Source: Lujinxingia litoralis | GTDB lineage: Bacteria; Myxococcota_A; Bradymonadia; Bradymonadales; Bradymonadaceae | Reading direction: 5' to 3' | NCBI RefSeq assembly: GCF_003260125.1 | Contig: NZ_QHKO01000004.1 | Coordinates: forward strand, 224,779 to 288,778 | DNA length: 64,000 nucleotides | Shown here: positions 36,714 through 45,883 of the stretch, piece after piece | How positions within the stretch are numbered: position 1 is the stretch's first letter | Layout of the letters: every line of letters begins with the position of its first letter | Translations under genes and position numbers: made by a program | Notes under the pieces: generated by a model | The model's input: only the letters and a program-made list of their open reading frames with translations | Database searches by the model: none | Told to the model about the DNA's origin: nothing

Positions 36714-37226
36714 TCAACGCTCCATCTTGATGCCGCACCGCTTGCAAGTGCGCAGCGTATCGCTGGCCCAGAAGGCCTCGATGGCAGCCTTGAGCTGGCC
36801 GACGATGTCCGTCAGGTAGAAAAACTCCTCGTAGAGCACCTCCCCACAGCCCTCGCAGTACCAGCGAAGTCCGTCGTTCTGGCTCTCGGGGCGCTTGTGC
36901 TCGATGACCAGCCCGATGGTCTCGGGCCCACGCTGCGGTGAATGCGGGACCATCGAGGGGAGCAGGAAGATCTCCCCTTCGCGAACGGTGATATCGCGGA
37001 ACTCGCCATCTTCGACCACCTTAAGCACGAGGTCGCCCTCAAGCTGGTAGAAGAACTCCTCGCTCGGGTCGATATGGTAGTCCTTCCGTTGGTTAGGGCC
37101 ACCGACCACAAAGACCATGAAGTTGGCGTCTTCCCAGATTTTTTTATTCCCCACCGGCGGCTTAAACGCGTCGCGGTTATCTTCGATCCACTCTTTGAAG
37201 TTGATCGGCGGCAGGAGCTTGCTCAT
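36714..37226 (-). CDS. nbaC: 3-hydroxyanthranilate 3,4-dioxygenase
   Basis: A 170-residue cupin dioxygenase opening the ring of 3-hydroxyanthranilate to ACMS. Fe ligands are His51 and Glu57 in DYHIDPSEEFFYQ and a second His in MVPHSPQRGP. A C-terminal rubredoxin-like site has two CxxC pairs (CEGCGEV near 124 and CKRCGIKMER at the end), found in bacterial HAAO. Length fits (about 174). First gene of the kyn operon; its promoter should lie in 37227-37417, which carries no other gene. Confidence 0.95.
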   Translation of the reverse strand: MSKLLPPINFKEWIEDNRDAFKPPVGNKKIWEDANFMVFVVGGPNQRKDYHIDPSEEFFYQLEGDLVLKVVEDGEFRDITVREGEIFLLPSMVPHSPQRGPETIGLVIEHKRPESQNDGLRWYCEGCGEVLYEEFFYLTDIVGQLKAAIEAFWASDTLRTCKRCGIKMER

Positions 37227-37417
37227 CGGGTCCTCCGGCGGTTGCGGCGCGTGAGTTCCGACGCAACACAGCTGCGGCGAACTCGCGGGGTCGCGAGAAA
37301 GTGGTCAACAGGAGCGCAAGGGCACGTATCGAAGCGACCTCATAGAAACGTTCGCCTCCGGGACTTGTCAAGGTCGGGGCTCGGGTTTCACGCACGTGCC
37401 CTCGGGGAGCGTGGGGC

Positions 37418-37999
37418 TCAACTAAAGCGCTGATCCAGCGCGAACTTCGCCGGGCTATGGGCCTCGACCTGGGCATAGAAAGCCATGATCTCGCGCATGT
37501 CGGACTCGAAGTCATCGCCGGGAATGATGACCTTCCCGATGCCGGCTTCTTTTTTCCCGTAGTCCAGATACCCGAGCAGAATGGGCACCCCGGCCTCTCG
37601 GGCCACATGATAAAAACCGCTGCGCCAACGTTCACGACGTGAGCGCGTTCCCTCGGGGGTGACCGCGATTGCGAGTTCGTCGGGATGCTCATCAAAGAGC
37701 GTCACCATCGCCTCCACCATGCTGGGGCGCTCCCCGGTCTCGGCCCGTGGGCGACGGTCAATGGCCAGACCTCCCACCGGGCCCAGGATCAGGTTGAAGG
37801 GAAAACGCATCCACTCGCGCTTGATCGTAAAGCGCAGCGGCAGCCCCATCAGCTCGAAGCTGGCGATGGTGTAGATAAGATCCCAGTTGGAGGTATGGGG
37901 CGCGGCTACCACTACGCAACGACGGTGTTCGGTGAGTTCTTTGCCAACAAAACGCCAGCCTCGCAGCATAAAGAGCCAGCGACAGATCGCCTTAAACAT
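37418..37999 (-). CDS. PlsC-like acyltransferase
   Basis: A 193-residue acyltransferase domain with HTSNWD (His35 to Asp40, canonical H-x4-D) and VTPEGTRSRRERWRSG near 114-129. A hydrophobic N-terminal helix (AICRWLFMLRGWRF) suggests membrane contact. The protein is short for PlsC and resembles the small 1-acylglycerol-3-phosphate acyltransferase-like proteins of uncharacterised function. It overlaps the flavoprotein stop by eight bases (37992-37999), so the pair is coupled. Confidence 0.88.
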   Translation of the reverse strand: MFKAICRWLFMLRGWRFVGKELTEHRRCVVVAAPHTSNWDLIYTIASFELMGLPLRFTIKREWMRFPFNLILGPVGGLAIDRRPRAETGERPSMVEAMVTLFDEHPDELAIAVTPEGTRSRRERWRSGFYHVAREAGVPILLGYLDYGKKEAGIGKVIIPGDDFESDMREIMAFYAQVEAHSPAKFALDQRFS

Positions 38000-39221
38000 C
38001 TTGAGAGTCCCGGATAAGCGTCATCACATCATCGATCTGCTGAAGACCGACCTTGAGCAGGAAGTTGGAGTTGCGCCCGTAGCTCTTCGTACCCAGCACG
38101 TAAAAACCTGGCTCCGGGTTCTTTAGCACCTCGGGGCCGGCCGAGGTCTGGTCCAGACAATCCGCGCCGCCGGTACTGGCGAGCAGTGACGCGGCGAGTT
38201 TCATGGGACCGTCACTGGCGTAGCAGAGATGGACTTGAAGCTCGCGATAAAGCGAGGTGTCGGGGTGATAGCCCACATTGGCAATGATGCGGTCGACCTC
38301 CACCTCTGAGGTGTCGCCTCCGGCACTGGCCAGCGTGACCCGCAGCGCATCCCCCTCAGGCGAAATACGTTGCACAAAAACCCCGGGGCGCGCTTCCACG
38401 CCGTCGACCTCCCCGCGCGCCACGGCATTGCCCAGGCGAGAGAGGCGCAGGCGTTGAGGAAGCGTATCCCCTTCAATCTCAACAAAGGGCTCGCCATCGG
38501 ATCGGTACGCCCATACCACACGCGTCTGCGGAGCTCTGGTCCGCAGCTCGGTGAGCGCCCCCAGGGTGGTGGCCGCGGAGTGACCGTCGCCGACCACCAG
38601 CACCCGTCGGTTGGCAAGATCGGCGTCGCGCTCCGTCACGTCCGGGATACCGCGTAGGACCTGACCGTTGAGCGCCTCTTCGCCAATGGCTGGCAACCCG
38701 CCGGGGCCCAGCATGTTGGGAGTGCTCAACACCCCCGAGGCATCAATCACCAGATCTGCCTCATCGAAACGCTCTCCCTCAGGCCCGCTCACACGTAGCA
38801 AAAAAGGACGGTGTGCTCGTCGGGGGTTCGCAAGCAAGTCTCCCTTAAGAGCACGAAGCCTGGAGATGCCGAGCACGCGGGTGTTCGGCTGAAGATCCAG
38901 GCCAGGTCTGGCGTCGAGTTCCGCGAGCAGCGGCTCGAGGTACTCACGCAGGTAAGACTCACCGGTAGGAAACACCTCTCCATCCACCAGCTCGCGTCCC
39001 GCCTCGCGCAACATCGCTTCGCCGAGCGCGCTGCGGTTGAGCGACCATGGCGAGAAGAATCGAACATGGGACCACCGACGCACATGTGCTCCCGGCTCCC
39101 GGGCTTCGTACAGGGTGACCGTCAGCCCCTCCGCCAGGGCACGAAGGGCGGTCTCTACACCGATGGGGCCCGCGCCGATAATGGCCAGGCGGCGGTTGGC
39201 AAAACGAGAAGTAGAGCTCAT
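37992..39221 (-). CDS. FAD/NAD(P)-binding flavoprotein
   Basis: A 409-residue flavoprotein. The ATG at 39221 (MSSTSRFANRRLAIIG) has GAGGA about seven bases upstream. It has an N-terminal FAD motif (LAIIGAGPIGVETALRALA), a second dinucleotide motif in NRRVLVVGDGHSAATTLGAL (about 213-232), and a C-terminal FYVLGTKSYGRNSNFLLKVG that fits the FAD-binding end. The architecture resembles L-lysine 6-monooxygenase/FMO-type or pyridine-nucleotide-disulfide oxidoreductases without a redox Cys pair. The substrate is unknown. Coupled to the acyltransferase downstream. Confidence 0.86.
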   Translation of the reverse strand: MSSTSRFANRRLAIIGAGPIGVETALRALAEGLTVTLYEAREPGAHVRRWSHVRFFSPWSLNRSALGEAMLREAGRELVDGEVFPTGESYLREYLEPLLAELDARPGLDLQPNTRVLGISRLRALKGDLLANPRRAHRPFLLRVSGPEGERFDEADLVIDASGVLSTPNMLGPGGLPAIGEEALNGQVLRGIPDVTERDADLANRRVLVVGDGHSAATTLGALTELRTRAPQTRVVWAYRSDGEPFVEIEGDTLPQRLRLSRLGNAVARGEVDGVEARPGVFVQRISPEGDALRVTLASAGGDTSEVEVDRIIANVGYHPDTSLYRELQVHLCYASDGPMKLAASLLASTGGADCLDQTSAGPEVLKNPEPGFYVLGTKSYGRNSNFLLKVGLQQIDDVMTLIRDSQDV

Positions 39222-39293
39222 GACAAGATTCCTCATGGACATCGACCGATTGAAGCGGAGGACCCGCTGGCAGTTTCCGGGCGATCAACACGC

Positions 39294-39689
39294 TTAGTAG
39301 CGCGGCCAGTCCTGGCGACTTCGAATCGTCGCGGTTTCGACCACCTCCCAGCCCTCTTGATCGCGGGCCAGGAGCACCCGCAGGGCCGGCGTTGCCGGGG
39401 GCTCATCGGGGGGGCTCAGGATGAGTTCCAGGCGACCGTCGTCCAGCGTGAATGCCCGCACGACCTCCATGCCCACATACTCTCCAGACTCCTGCCCTCT
39501 GGCGAGCCATTGTTCTGCGACGTAGAGGGGATCGGTCGGCGTGGCGTACGTCCGAGCGCTTGCGTGCTCGGGCTGCTCTCGGGTCGGAGTCGCGGGACTG
39601 GCACAGGCCCCCATCACCCAGAAAAGAAGAAGCCCCGCCATCAAGTCACGTCGGACTCTACGACCTTGCGCGCTCTGGCTCATGTTCAT
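39294..39689 (-). CDS. Small lipoprotein of unknown function
   Basis: A 131-residue predicted lipoprotein, with signal LMAGLLLFWVMGAC and Cys29 as lipidation site, then a Pro/Thr-rich linker and a beta-rich domain (YVGMEVVRAFTLDDGRLELIL, ALRVLLARDQEGWEVVETATI). Its start overlaps the stop of the upstream gene as ATGA (39686-39689). Third in a coupled operon after a methyltransferase and an exported protein. Confidence 0.78.
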   Translation of the reverse strand: MNMSQSAQGRRVRRDLMAGLLLFWVMGACASPATPTREQPEHASARTYATPTDPLYVAEQWLARGQESGEYVGMEVVRAFTLDDGRLELILSPPDEPPATPALRVLLARDQEGWEVVETATIRSRQDWPRY

Positions 39690-40720
39690 TCGATGTACCC
39701 GATAAACGTCGCGCGCGGACTGATGCCGAGCGTCTCATAGGTCCAGACCAGGGCGCGCACCGCCTCCCCGGCACTGAACTCGGCGGTACCCCCGATCATC
39801 CAGTGGGTAATGCGCGCGCCCTCCACTCCGGCGCTGGCAAGCACCTGGCCCAGCGCCTGTTCAAACTCCACACGATCGCGCGCGCAAAAGGTCTGTTCTG
39901 GCGGGCAGGCGCCGTCGGCGGAGCCGGCGACATTCTGCTCATCCAGGCGCAGGCGTATGCCAAACCCCTGGTCGTTGCGATAGATGCCGAGGAGCCCCAT
40001 GACCATCTTCGGAGGGAGTCCGCTGCCGGGGAAGATCGGCAGGTTGGTATCGATCGCACCAAGCGCATTCTCAGACGACGTAATGATGTGAACGCGGAAC
40101 AGTCCTGCCGAAGCCACGGCCATCATCAGTTCGGCCACGCGCTCCCAGCCCAGGCGCCGCTCGACCAGAAGATCGACCCCGGCCGGCCCTCCCGCTTCGT
40201 TGAGCGCCTCGCGTAACCACCGTTGCAGATGCCCTCCCAGCTCCGGGCTCTGCCAGGCGACCTCTCCATAGGGCGAGACAATGCGTGCACGCGTGGCAAT
40301 GAGCGGCAGCGCCGGCAGGCGACGTTCCTCCACCCAGGCGACCGGAGCAACCTCCGAGGGCAGTGCGTCGCCCGTCGCAAAGGTCAGCAGCGCCTCGACA
40401 TAGGCGGGCTGCGGCGCCCAGACCACCCGGAGTTCACCGTCGGCAAGCGCGCGCTCCATGATCAGCGGCAAGCGCAACGCGTGATCGCCAAAGAGCACTT
40501 CGGCTTCGGCCAGGTAGCGCCCGGGAGCCGTGCGCTCCACCACAAGCACTCGCCCCACGCTGGCACCGCGTGCCTCCAGCGCCTCAATGCCTGGCAGACG
40601 GGCGCTCGGGTCGAGCTGTGCTTCGAGCATCCAGGGCTCCTCGGCCACCACGCTCCCACTGATGAGAAGCATGGCTACGATGAGCCAGACGCTTGCCAGC
40701 ACTCGTTCCAGACAGCTCAT
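39686..40720 (-). CDS. Exported protein with ExbD-like periplasmic segment
   Basis: A 344-residue protein. The ATG at 40720 overlaps the methyltransferase stop as TGATG; a TTG three bases upstream is the alternative. A signal or anchor (VLASVWLIVAMLLISGSVVA) is followed by a beta-rich part and then GGHLQRWLREALNEAGGPAG, VDLLVERRLGWERVAELMMA and SAGLFRVHIITS. That stretch (about 166-218) has the order and spacing of the ExbD/TolR periplasmic domain, in which a conserved grip of adjacent residues is followed by a GLxxVxIIT beta strand. The resemblance is weak and is an inference. The two Cys in DGACPPEQTFCARD could form a disulfide. Confidence 0.7.
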   Translation of the reverse strand: MSCLERVLASVWLIVAMLLISGSVVAEEPWMLEAQLDPSARLPGIEALEARGASVGRVLVVERTAPGRYLAEAEVLFGDHALRLPLIMERALADGELRVVWAPQPAYVEALLTFATGDALPSEVAPVAWVEERRLPALPLIATRARIVSPYGEVAWQSPELGGHLQRWLREALNEAGGPAGVDLLVERRLGWERVAELMMAVASAGLFRVHIITSSENALGAIDTNLPIFPGSGLPPKMVMGLLGIYRNDQGFGIRLRLDEQNVAGSADGACPPEQTFCARDRVEFEQALGQVLASAGVEGARITHWMIGGTAEFSAGEAVRALVWTYETLGISPRATFIGYIE

Positions 40721-41844
40721 CAAGCGTCCCTCCCCGGCTTTCGCCGGGGGGTGGCCACCACGTAGTGAAAACGGTCCCGACGTGAGAACTCGCTATAGCC
40801 CCAGTGCTCATGCCACTCGTGCATCAAAATCTCAAAGCCGTGGCGGTCGAGCATCTCCACCAGCGCCTTGCGCGAGGGAAACCAGCGGGTCTGGCCATCG
40901 AGGTTGACCCAGACATCGGGACGGTAGAGAGGCACGCCCTGCCCGTCCCAGATGCTATCTTTGCCCTTGATCGCAAAGCAGAAGAGCCCCTTCTGCGCCG
41001 GCAAGAGTTCGGCGGCCAGGTCGAAGATCCTGGCGAGCTCCCCGGAGCTGAAGTAGTGCAGGCTGGAATACGAGTAGATAAGATTGACCCCTTCCATCCG
41101 TGGGTCGTTGCGCTCCAGCGTGGAGACGAAGTCACCGGCCAGGAGGTTGTGTTCCAGGTCATCACGCTCCCGCAGCACTTCTTCCACGCGCTTGCCGTGC
41201 TCTTCCAGCGCGACCGGGCTGATATCGATGCCCAGATACGAACGCACCAGCGGGCTTGACGTGATCCCCAGCGCGTCGTTGCCGATGCCACAGCCCAGCT
41301 CGGCCACGCGCAACTCCGGCGTTTCCCCCCGGTTTCGCGCGCGCTCCTCCACAAAGTGCAGAAGTTTCCACACGAAGGGATTGGGCTCACGGGACTGAAA
41401 GAAACCGTAAGCGATGCCCGACTCGCGGTAGAGCTTTCCGTAATCGAACTCCAGGTCGACGAGAAAACGTACCAGCGCGGCGGCCTCGGCCTCTTTGCCG
41501 GCCTGCCACAACCTGCCGGCAACCCCGAAGGCCAGCGCCCCCAGATGAAGTTCTTGCTCATTGCCGCTGAGCTTTCGCGCCAGCCAGAAGAGGGTGGCCA
41601 GGTCACCGCCCCGCTCAAAAAGCCACTCCACCACATTGTCGAGGAGGCGAGCCACCGGCTTATCGAGAAGCGCGGCGGCAGCCTTATCGGCTCCGTCCAA
41701 CGCGTCTTCCAGGGGCATGCCCGATTGCACCCCGCCGATACCAAAGTTCTCGGCATCACTGCTCAGCAGTTCCACAGCGGCTTTCGGGTCGGCAAAACCC
41801 GCGTCTTTAAAGAGGTCGAGTCGTCGCGTGAAATTTGCTGGCAT
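40720..41844 (-). CDS. Class I SAM-dependent methyltransferase with long N-terminal domain
   Basis: A 374-residue protein; the ATG at 41844 has GGAGG just upstream. The first 170 residues are helical with no known domain (ARLLDNVVEWLFERGGDLATLFWLARKL). The methyltransferase core follows: VAELGCGIGNDALGITSS (SAM-binding motif I, around 184), YLGIDISPVALEEH, LLAGDFVSTL and YSYSSLHYFSSGEL. A late RFHYVVATPRRKP strand completes the Rossmann fold. The substrate is unknown. First gene of the coupled operon with the ExbD-like exported protein and the small lipoprotein. Confidence 0.85.
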   Translation of the reverse strand: MPANFTRRLDLFKDAGFADPKAAVELLSSDAENFGIGGVQSGMPLEDALDGADKAAAALLDKPVARLLDNVVEWLFERGGDLATLFWLARKLSGNEQELHLGALAFGVAGRLWQAGKEAEAAALVRFLVDLEFDYGKLYRESGIAYGFFQSREPNPFVWKLLHFVEERARNRGETPELRVAELGCGIGNDALGITSSPLVRSYLGIDISPVALEEHGKRVEEVLRERDDLEHNLLAGDFVSTLERNDPRMEGVNLIYSYSSLHYFSSGELARIFDLAAELLPAQKGLFCFAIKGKDSIWDGQGVPLYRPDVWVNLDGQTRWFPSRKALVEMLDRHGFEILMHEWHEHWGYSEFSRRDRFHYVVATPRRKPGRDA

Positions 41845-41919
41845 CACTTCCTCCGGAGAAAGGGCAGGTTATCGGCAGGGTGCGTTATGCGTTATTCGAA
41901 CCTTCGGCGAACTCTCTGG

Positions 41920-43914
41920 TTAAGGCGCGTTGACGACCTCAACGATCTTCTCGGCGGTCAGACCAAACTTCTCGTACAGCTCCTCATAAGGGGCCGACGC
42001 GCCGAAGTGATCCAGCCCCAGGGTGCATCCCTGCGTCCCGGTGTAGCGCTCCCATCCCAGGGTAGCGCCGGCTTCAATGGCCACGCGGCGCGTGACCGCG
42101 GTCGGCAGGACCGACTCGCGATAGGCGGCGTCCTGCTGCTCAAAACGCTCCCAGCAGGGCATCGAAATCACGCGTACCTTTTTGCCCTGAGCCTGGAGTT
42201 TGCCAAACGCCTCCACGGCAATCGTGACCTCGCTACCCGTTGCCAGGATCAGCGCCTCTGGCTCCTCATCCGGGCACCCGTCGGCCAGGATGTAGGCGCC
42301 CTGCGTGGCGTCGCCCTGACTTTGAAGCGCCTGGCGGTCAAAGGTGGGGACGTTCTGGCGAGTCAACACCAGCCCCGCGGGGCCCTGGTCACGCTCCATG
42401 GCCAGCTCCCAGCACTGGCGAACCTCTTCCGCATCGCCCGGACGCAATACCCAGTAGTTGGGCATCGCGCGCAAAGACATCAGGTGCTCAATCGGCTGGT
42501 GAGTGGGTCCGTCTTCGCCCAGGCCAATCGAGTCGTGGGTAAAGACCATCACCTGGGGCACGTGCATCAACGCCGCCAGGCGCAGCGCCGGACGCATGTA
42601 ATCGGCAAACACCAAAAAGGTCGCCCCGAAGCCGCGCACCCCGCCATGCAGGCACATGCCGTTGACGGCGGCTGCCATGGCGTGCTCCCGGATGCCAAAG
42701 TGCAGGTTCTGCCCGGCGTACTCGCCGCGCGAGATCTCCCCAAACTTCGGAAAGAGCGTCTTGTTGGAGCCGGCCAGGTCCGCCGACCCACCGACGAGTT
42801 CCGGGAGCACTTCGTAGATCTTTTCAATGACCTTGCCGCCGGAGGCCCGGGTTGCCATTCCCTTCTCGGAGGGCTCAAAGCGCGGAAGGCTCTCGGCCCA
42901 ATCCTCGGGAAGCTCCCCGGAGATCCGCCGCATCAACTCGACGTACGCCTCCGGGCTCTCGGATTTCAGCGTGTCCAGACGCGCTTCCCAGGCACGCCTT
43001 GCTTCGCCGGCTCGCGCCGCTGCCGAGCCCGCCATATGCTCGCGGACCTCATCCGGCACCACAAAACGCTCGGTGTAGGGCCAGCCCAGCGCCTCTTTGG
43101 TCAGCGCGATCTCCGCATCGCCCAGTGGCGAGCCATGGACCGACGAGGTGTCGGCTTTATTGGGCGATCCGTACCCGATGACGGTCTTCACGCGAATCAA
43201 CGTAGGACGAGCGCTCTCAGCGCGGGCCGCCACAATGGCCTGGTCGATGGCCTCGACGTCGTTGCCATCATCCACGCTCAAGACCTGCCAGCCGTAGGCT
43301 TCAAAACGCGCGGTGGTGTCTTCGGTAAACGCGATGTCGGTGCGCCCGTCGATGGTGATCTCGTTGTCATCGTACAAAAAGATCAGTTTCCCCAGCCCCA
43401 GGTGCCCGGCCAGAGAAGCGGCCTCATGGGAGATGCCTTCCATCAGGTCGCCATCGGAGCAGATGCCGAAGGTGTAGTGATCGACCACCCCCTGGTAGCG
43501 GGCATTTAGATGAGCCTCAGCGATGGCCATCCCCACCGCCGTGGCAAAGCCCTGCCCCAGCGGACCGGTGGTGGTCTCCACCCCCGGCGTCAACTCGGCC
43601 TCGGGGTGCCCCGGGGTGAGGCTTCCCCACTGACGAAAATTCTTGATCTGCTCCAGGGTCATGGCCTCGTAGCCCGTCAGATGCAGCAGGCTATAGAGGA
43701 GCATGGAGGCGTGGCCATTGGAGAGAACGAAACGATCCCGGTTAAACCAGCTCGGATCGCTGGGGTCGTGGCGCAAATGTTTCTGCCAGATGGCATAGGC
43801 CACCGCGGCCAGCCCCATCGGCGCGCCCGGGTGCCCGCTGTTTGCAGCCTGCACCGCATCGATGGAGAGCGTACGGATCGTGTTAATACTCAGCGTGGTG
43901 ATTGAATCGGTCAT
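41920..43914 (-). CDS. tkt: Transketolase
   Basis: A 664-residue thiamine-diphosphate enzyme of the non-oxidative pentose phosphate pathway. The start at 43914 ([16 protein letters not shown]) gives the normal length; a GACGAGGGG ribosome-binding site precedes it. Motifs: [11 protein letters not shown] near 24-34, [19 protein letters not shown], the TPP motif [18 protein letters not shown] near 153, [10 protein letters not shown], and the pyrimidine-domain [19 protein letters not shown] and [15 protein letters not shown]. It is monocistronic, 75 bases from the methyltransferase start. Confidence 0.97.
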   Translation of the reverse strand: MTDSITTLSINTIRTLSIDAVQAANSGHPGAPMGLAAVAYAIWQKHLRHDPSDPSWFNRDRFVLSNGHASMLLYSLLHLTGYEAMTLEQIKNFRQWGSLTPGHPEAELTPGVETTTGPLGQGFATAVGMAIAEAHLNARYQGVVDHYTFGICSDGDLMEGISHEAASLAGHLGLGKLIFLYDDNEITIDGRTDIAFTEDTTARFEAYGWQVLSVDDGNDVEAIDQAIVAARAESARPTLIRVKTVIGYGSPNKADTSSVHGSPLGDAEIALTKEALGWPYTERFVVPDEVREHMAGSAAARAGEARRAWEARLDTLKSESPEAYVELMRRISGELPEDWAESLPRFEPSEKGMATRASGGKVIEKIYEVLPELVGGSADLAGSNKTLFPKFGEISRGEYAGQNLHFGIREHAMAAAVNGMCLHGGVRGFGATFLVFADYMRPALRLAALMHVPQVMVFTHDSIGLGEDGPTHQPIEHLMSLRAMPNYWVLRPGDAEEVRQCWELAMERDQGPAGLVLTRQNVPTFDRQALQSQGDATQGAYILADGCPDEEPEALILATGSEVTIAVEAFGKLQAQGKKVRVISMPCWERFEQQDAAYRESVLPTAVTRRVAIEAGATLGWERYTGTQGCTLGLDHFGASAPYEELYEKFGLTAEKIVEVVNAP

Positions 43915-44282
43915 CATCCCCTCGTCATGGGTCAGTGGCAGGCCATAGCTTTGCTCAGACGTTTTGCCCCCGGGCCCCGGAGGTGTCAACGACAAGCCCG
44001 AAATAGGCAGGGCGCGAGCCGGCCCCCTGACCGACATCCATCATCTGGTTGACGCGGGGAATCCTGATCACAAGTTCAGACCGGTCAACGCCTCCGAGGC
44101 AACTTTTCCGGAGGCCTCGCGCTTATCGCATCGCCAGCGGAGATTAGATTTGCACGGGCGAGGTCCGGGGGGATTCGGACCTCGGGAGGTGCATCTCACG
44201 CACACTCGTTGATGGACTGGCATCGGGCTTTTGCACGGGCCCGCGGCCAGCTGCACTGCGAACCACACTTAAGGGGGGACAC
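43915..44282. other. Divergent intergenic region with a strong hairpin
   Basis: About 368 bases between transketolase (minus) and the haloperoxidase-like gene (plus). A perfect 9-bp stem CGAGGTCCG/CGGACCTCG with an eight-base G-rich loop lies at 44159-44184. TTTGCACGGGC occurs twice, at about 44149 and 44228, flanking the hairpin; such spaced direct repeats could be regulator sites. No gene is called. Confidence 0.5.
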
Positions 44283-45605
44283 ATGAAGGTCAAAGGGGCC
44301 GCGACGTTCGTGCTGGCAGCGCTACTGATCACCTGGACAGCGGGGTGTAATGAGGCGCTGGATCCGCCGCCGACCTACCCGGCGCCCATCTCCCAGGAGA
44401 CCGGGGCCGTGGTGGTGGACTGGATGGACCTGATCGTCGATCGCGTGCAGGCCGAGAGCCTCAGCCCGCCGGAAGCCTCGCGCATCATGGCTTACACCGG
44501 GGTCGCGCTCTACGAATCGCTGCTCGGTGGCATGCCTCAGCAGCAATCCTTCGGCGGCCAGCTCGAAGGACTCGGCGAACTCCCCGCCCCGAAACCCGGG
44601 GTGGACTACGACTTTGAGACCGTGGCGCACGCCGCCATGCAGCATCTGCTCCCGATCTATTTCCCCTCCGAGGCCAGCCGGGCAGCGATCGATGCCTTTG
44701 CCCGGGCCCAACTCCAGGCCCGGGAAGAAACCGGAATCAACGCCCAGGTGCGGGAGCGCTCCCGGGCCTATGGCGTGCTCCTGGCCGAGGTGATCGACGC
44801 CTGGGCCTATGCCGACGGCTACACCGAGGTTCATCTGGCGAGCTACGAGTTCTCCGATCAGCCCCACGCCTGGCAACCCACCGCCGAGGGAATGCAAGCG
44901 CTGCTGCCGGGCTGGGGCAAGCTGCGCCCCTTTGCGTTGAGCTCGGCCGATGCCTGTGCCCCGCCGGCGCCTCCTCCCTTTGAAACCCTGGCGCACTCGG
45001 CGCTCTACCGACAGGCACTGGCAGTGTGGAACGCCTCACGCACCATGACCTCGGACCAAGAACACATCGCCCACTTCTGGGCCGATGGCGCCGGCACGCT
45101 AACCCCTCCGGGGCACTGGATGCGTATCACCACGCAGCTGCTCCGCGCGCGCTCCGAGCGCCTGGACCACAGCGCCGAGACCGTCGCGCTGGTAGGCGTG
45201 GCCCTGGCCGATGCCTTTATCTCATGTTGGGATGAGAAATATCGCTCCAACCTGCTACGTCCGGTCACCTACATCAACGCGCATATCGACCCGACCTGGA
45301 CCACCCTCATCGCCTCCCCGCCCTTTCCCGAGTACACCTCGGGCCACTCCAACGCCTCGGCGGCCGCGGCCACCGTGCTAAGCGCCCAGCTCGGGTCCTT
45401 CCCCTTTGCCGACCGTACCCACGAAAGCGGCGAGCTCGGCCTGCGCTTTTATCAAAACTTTGACGACGCCGCGCAGGAAGCGGCGATCTCACGGCTCTAC
45501 GGGGGCATCCACTACCCCATGGCTATCGATAACGGCATGCCCCAGGGGCAGTGCGTCGCCCATCAGGTCATGGATCGGGTCACCACTCGCCGCCCCTCAG
45601 AATAA
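44283..45605 (+). CDS. Lipoprotein with vanadium haloperoxidase-like (PAP2) active site
   Basis: A 440-residue predicted lipoprotein (signal to WTAGC, Cys22) on a GGGGG ribosome-binding site. It carries all three parts of the vanadate/phosphate site: KYRSNLLRP from about 319, PEYTSGHS at 349-356 with His355, and SRLYGGIHY at 403-411 with His410. It is a member of the vanadium-dependent haloperoxidase / PAP2 superfamily; the length and helix content fit the single-domain haloperoxidase-like branch that is common in Bacteroidota and Myxococcota and often lipidated. Whether it oxidises halide or acts as a phosphatase cannot be told from the motifs. Confidence 0.88.
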   Translation: MKVKGAATFVLAALLITWTAGCNEALDPPPTYPAPISQETGAVVVDWMDLIVDRVQAESLSPPEASRIMAYTGVALYESLLGGMPQQQSFGGQLEGLGELPAPKPGVDYDFETVAHAAMQHLLPIYFPSEASRAAIDAFARAQLQAREETGINAQVRERSRAYGVLLAEVIDAWAYADGYTEVHLASYEFSDQPHAWQPTAEGMQALLPGWGKLRPFALSSADACAPPAPPPFETLAHSALYRQALAVWNASRTMTSDQEHIAHFWADGAGTLTPPGHWMRITTQLLRARSERLDHSAETVALVGVALADAFISCWDEKYRSNLLRPVTYINAHIDPTWTTLIASPPFPEYTSGHSNASAAAATVLSAQLGSFPFADRTHESGELGLRFYQNFDDAAQEAAISRLYGGIHYPMAIDNGMPQGQCVAHQVMDRVTTRRPSE

Positions 45606-45619
45606 GTGGAATGATCGTG

Positions 45620-45647
45620 TTCCCCGGCCTGCTCGCAGGCCGGGGAA
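45620..45647 (+). terminator. Palindromic hairpin after the haloperoxidase-like gene
   Basis: A perfect 12-bp stem TTCCCCGGCCTG/CAGGCCGGGGAA with a CTCG loop starts 15 bases past the stop. No T-tract follows, so it may be a factor-assisted terminator or an mRNA stabiliser. The rest of 45648-45883 holds the miaB promoter and no other gene. Confidence 0.5.
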
Positions 45648-45883
45648 AGACACAGGGGGCTTCCACCTGAGCGATGCCCCGCCAACTTCTCAACGTTGGT
45701 TGCTCGCTGCACCGCGTCATTCCCGGTGCGGTTGACGTATGGAGATGCTTCTTCTAGGGTTCGCCCTCTTAAGCACCGGGGCTATATGCGTGCCGCGCCA
45801 ACCCCACCCAACCCTTTGATAACGCTACCCTTTTTCCCCGCTACATGGTGCGCACCGAAGCGCTCAGGGATCTGGAAGTTGCC

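Noticed and set aside
41356..43509. A 717-codon open frame antisense to transketolase
   Set aside because: Opposite a canonical transketolase, with no conserved motifs, and explained by GC-rich third positions.
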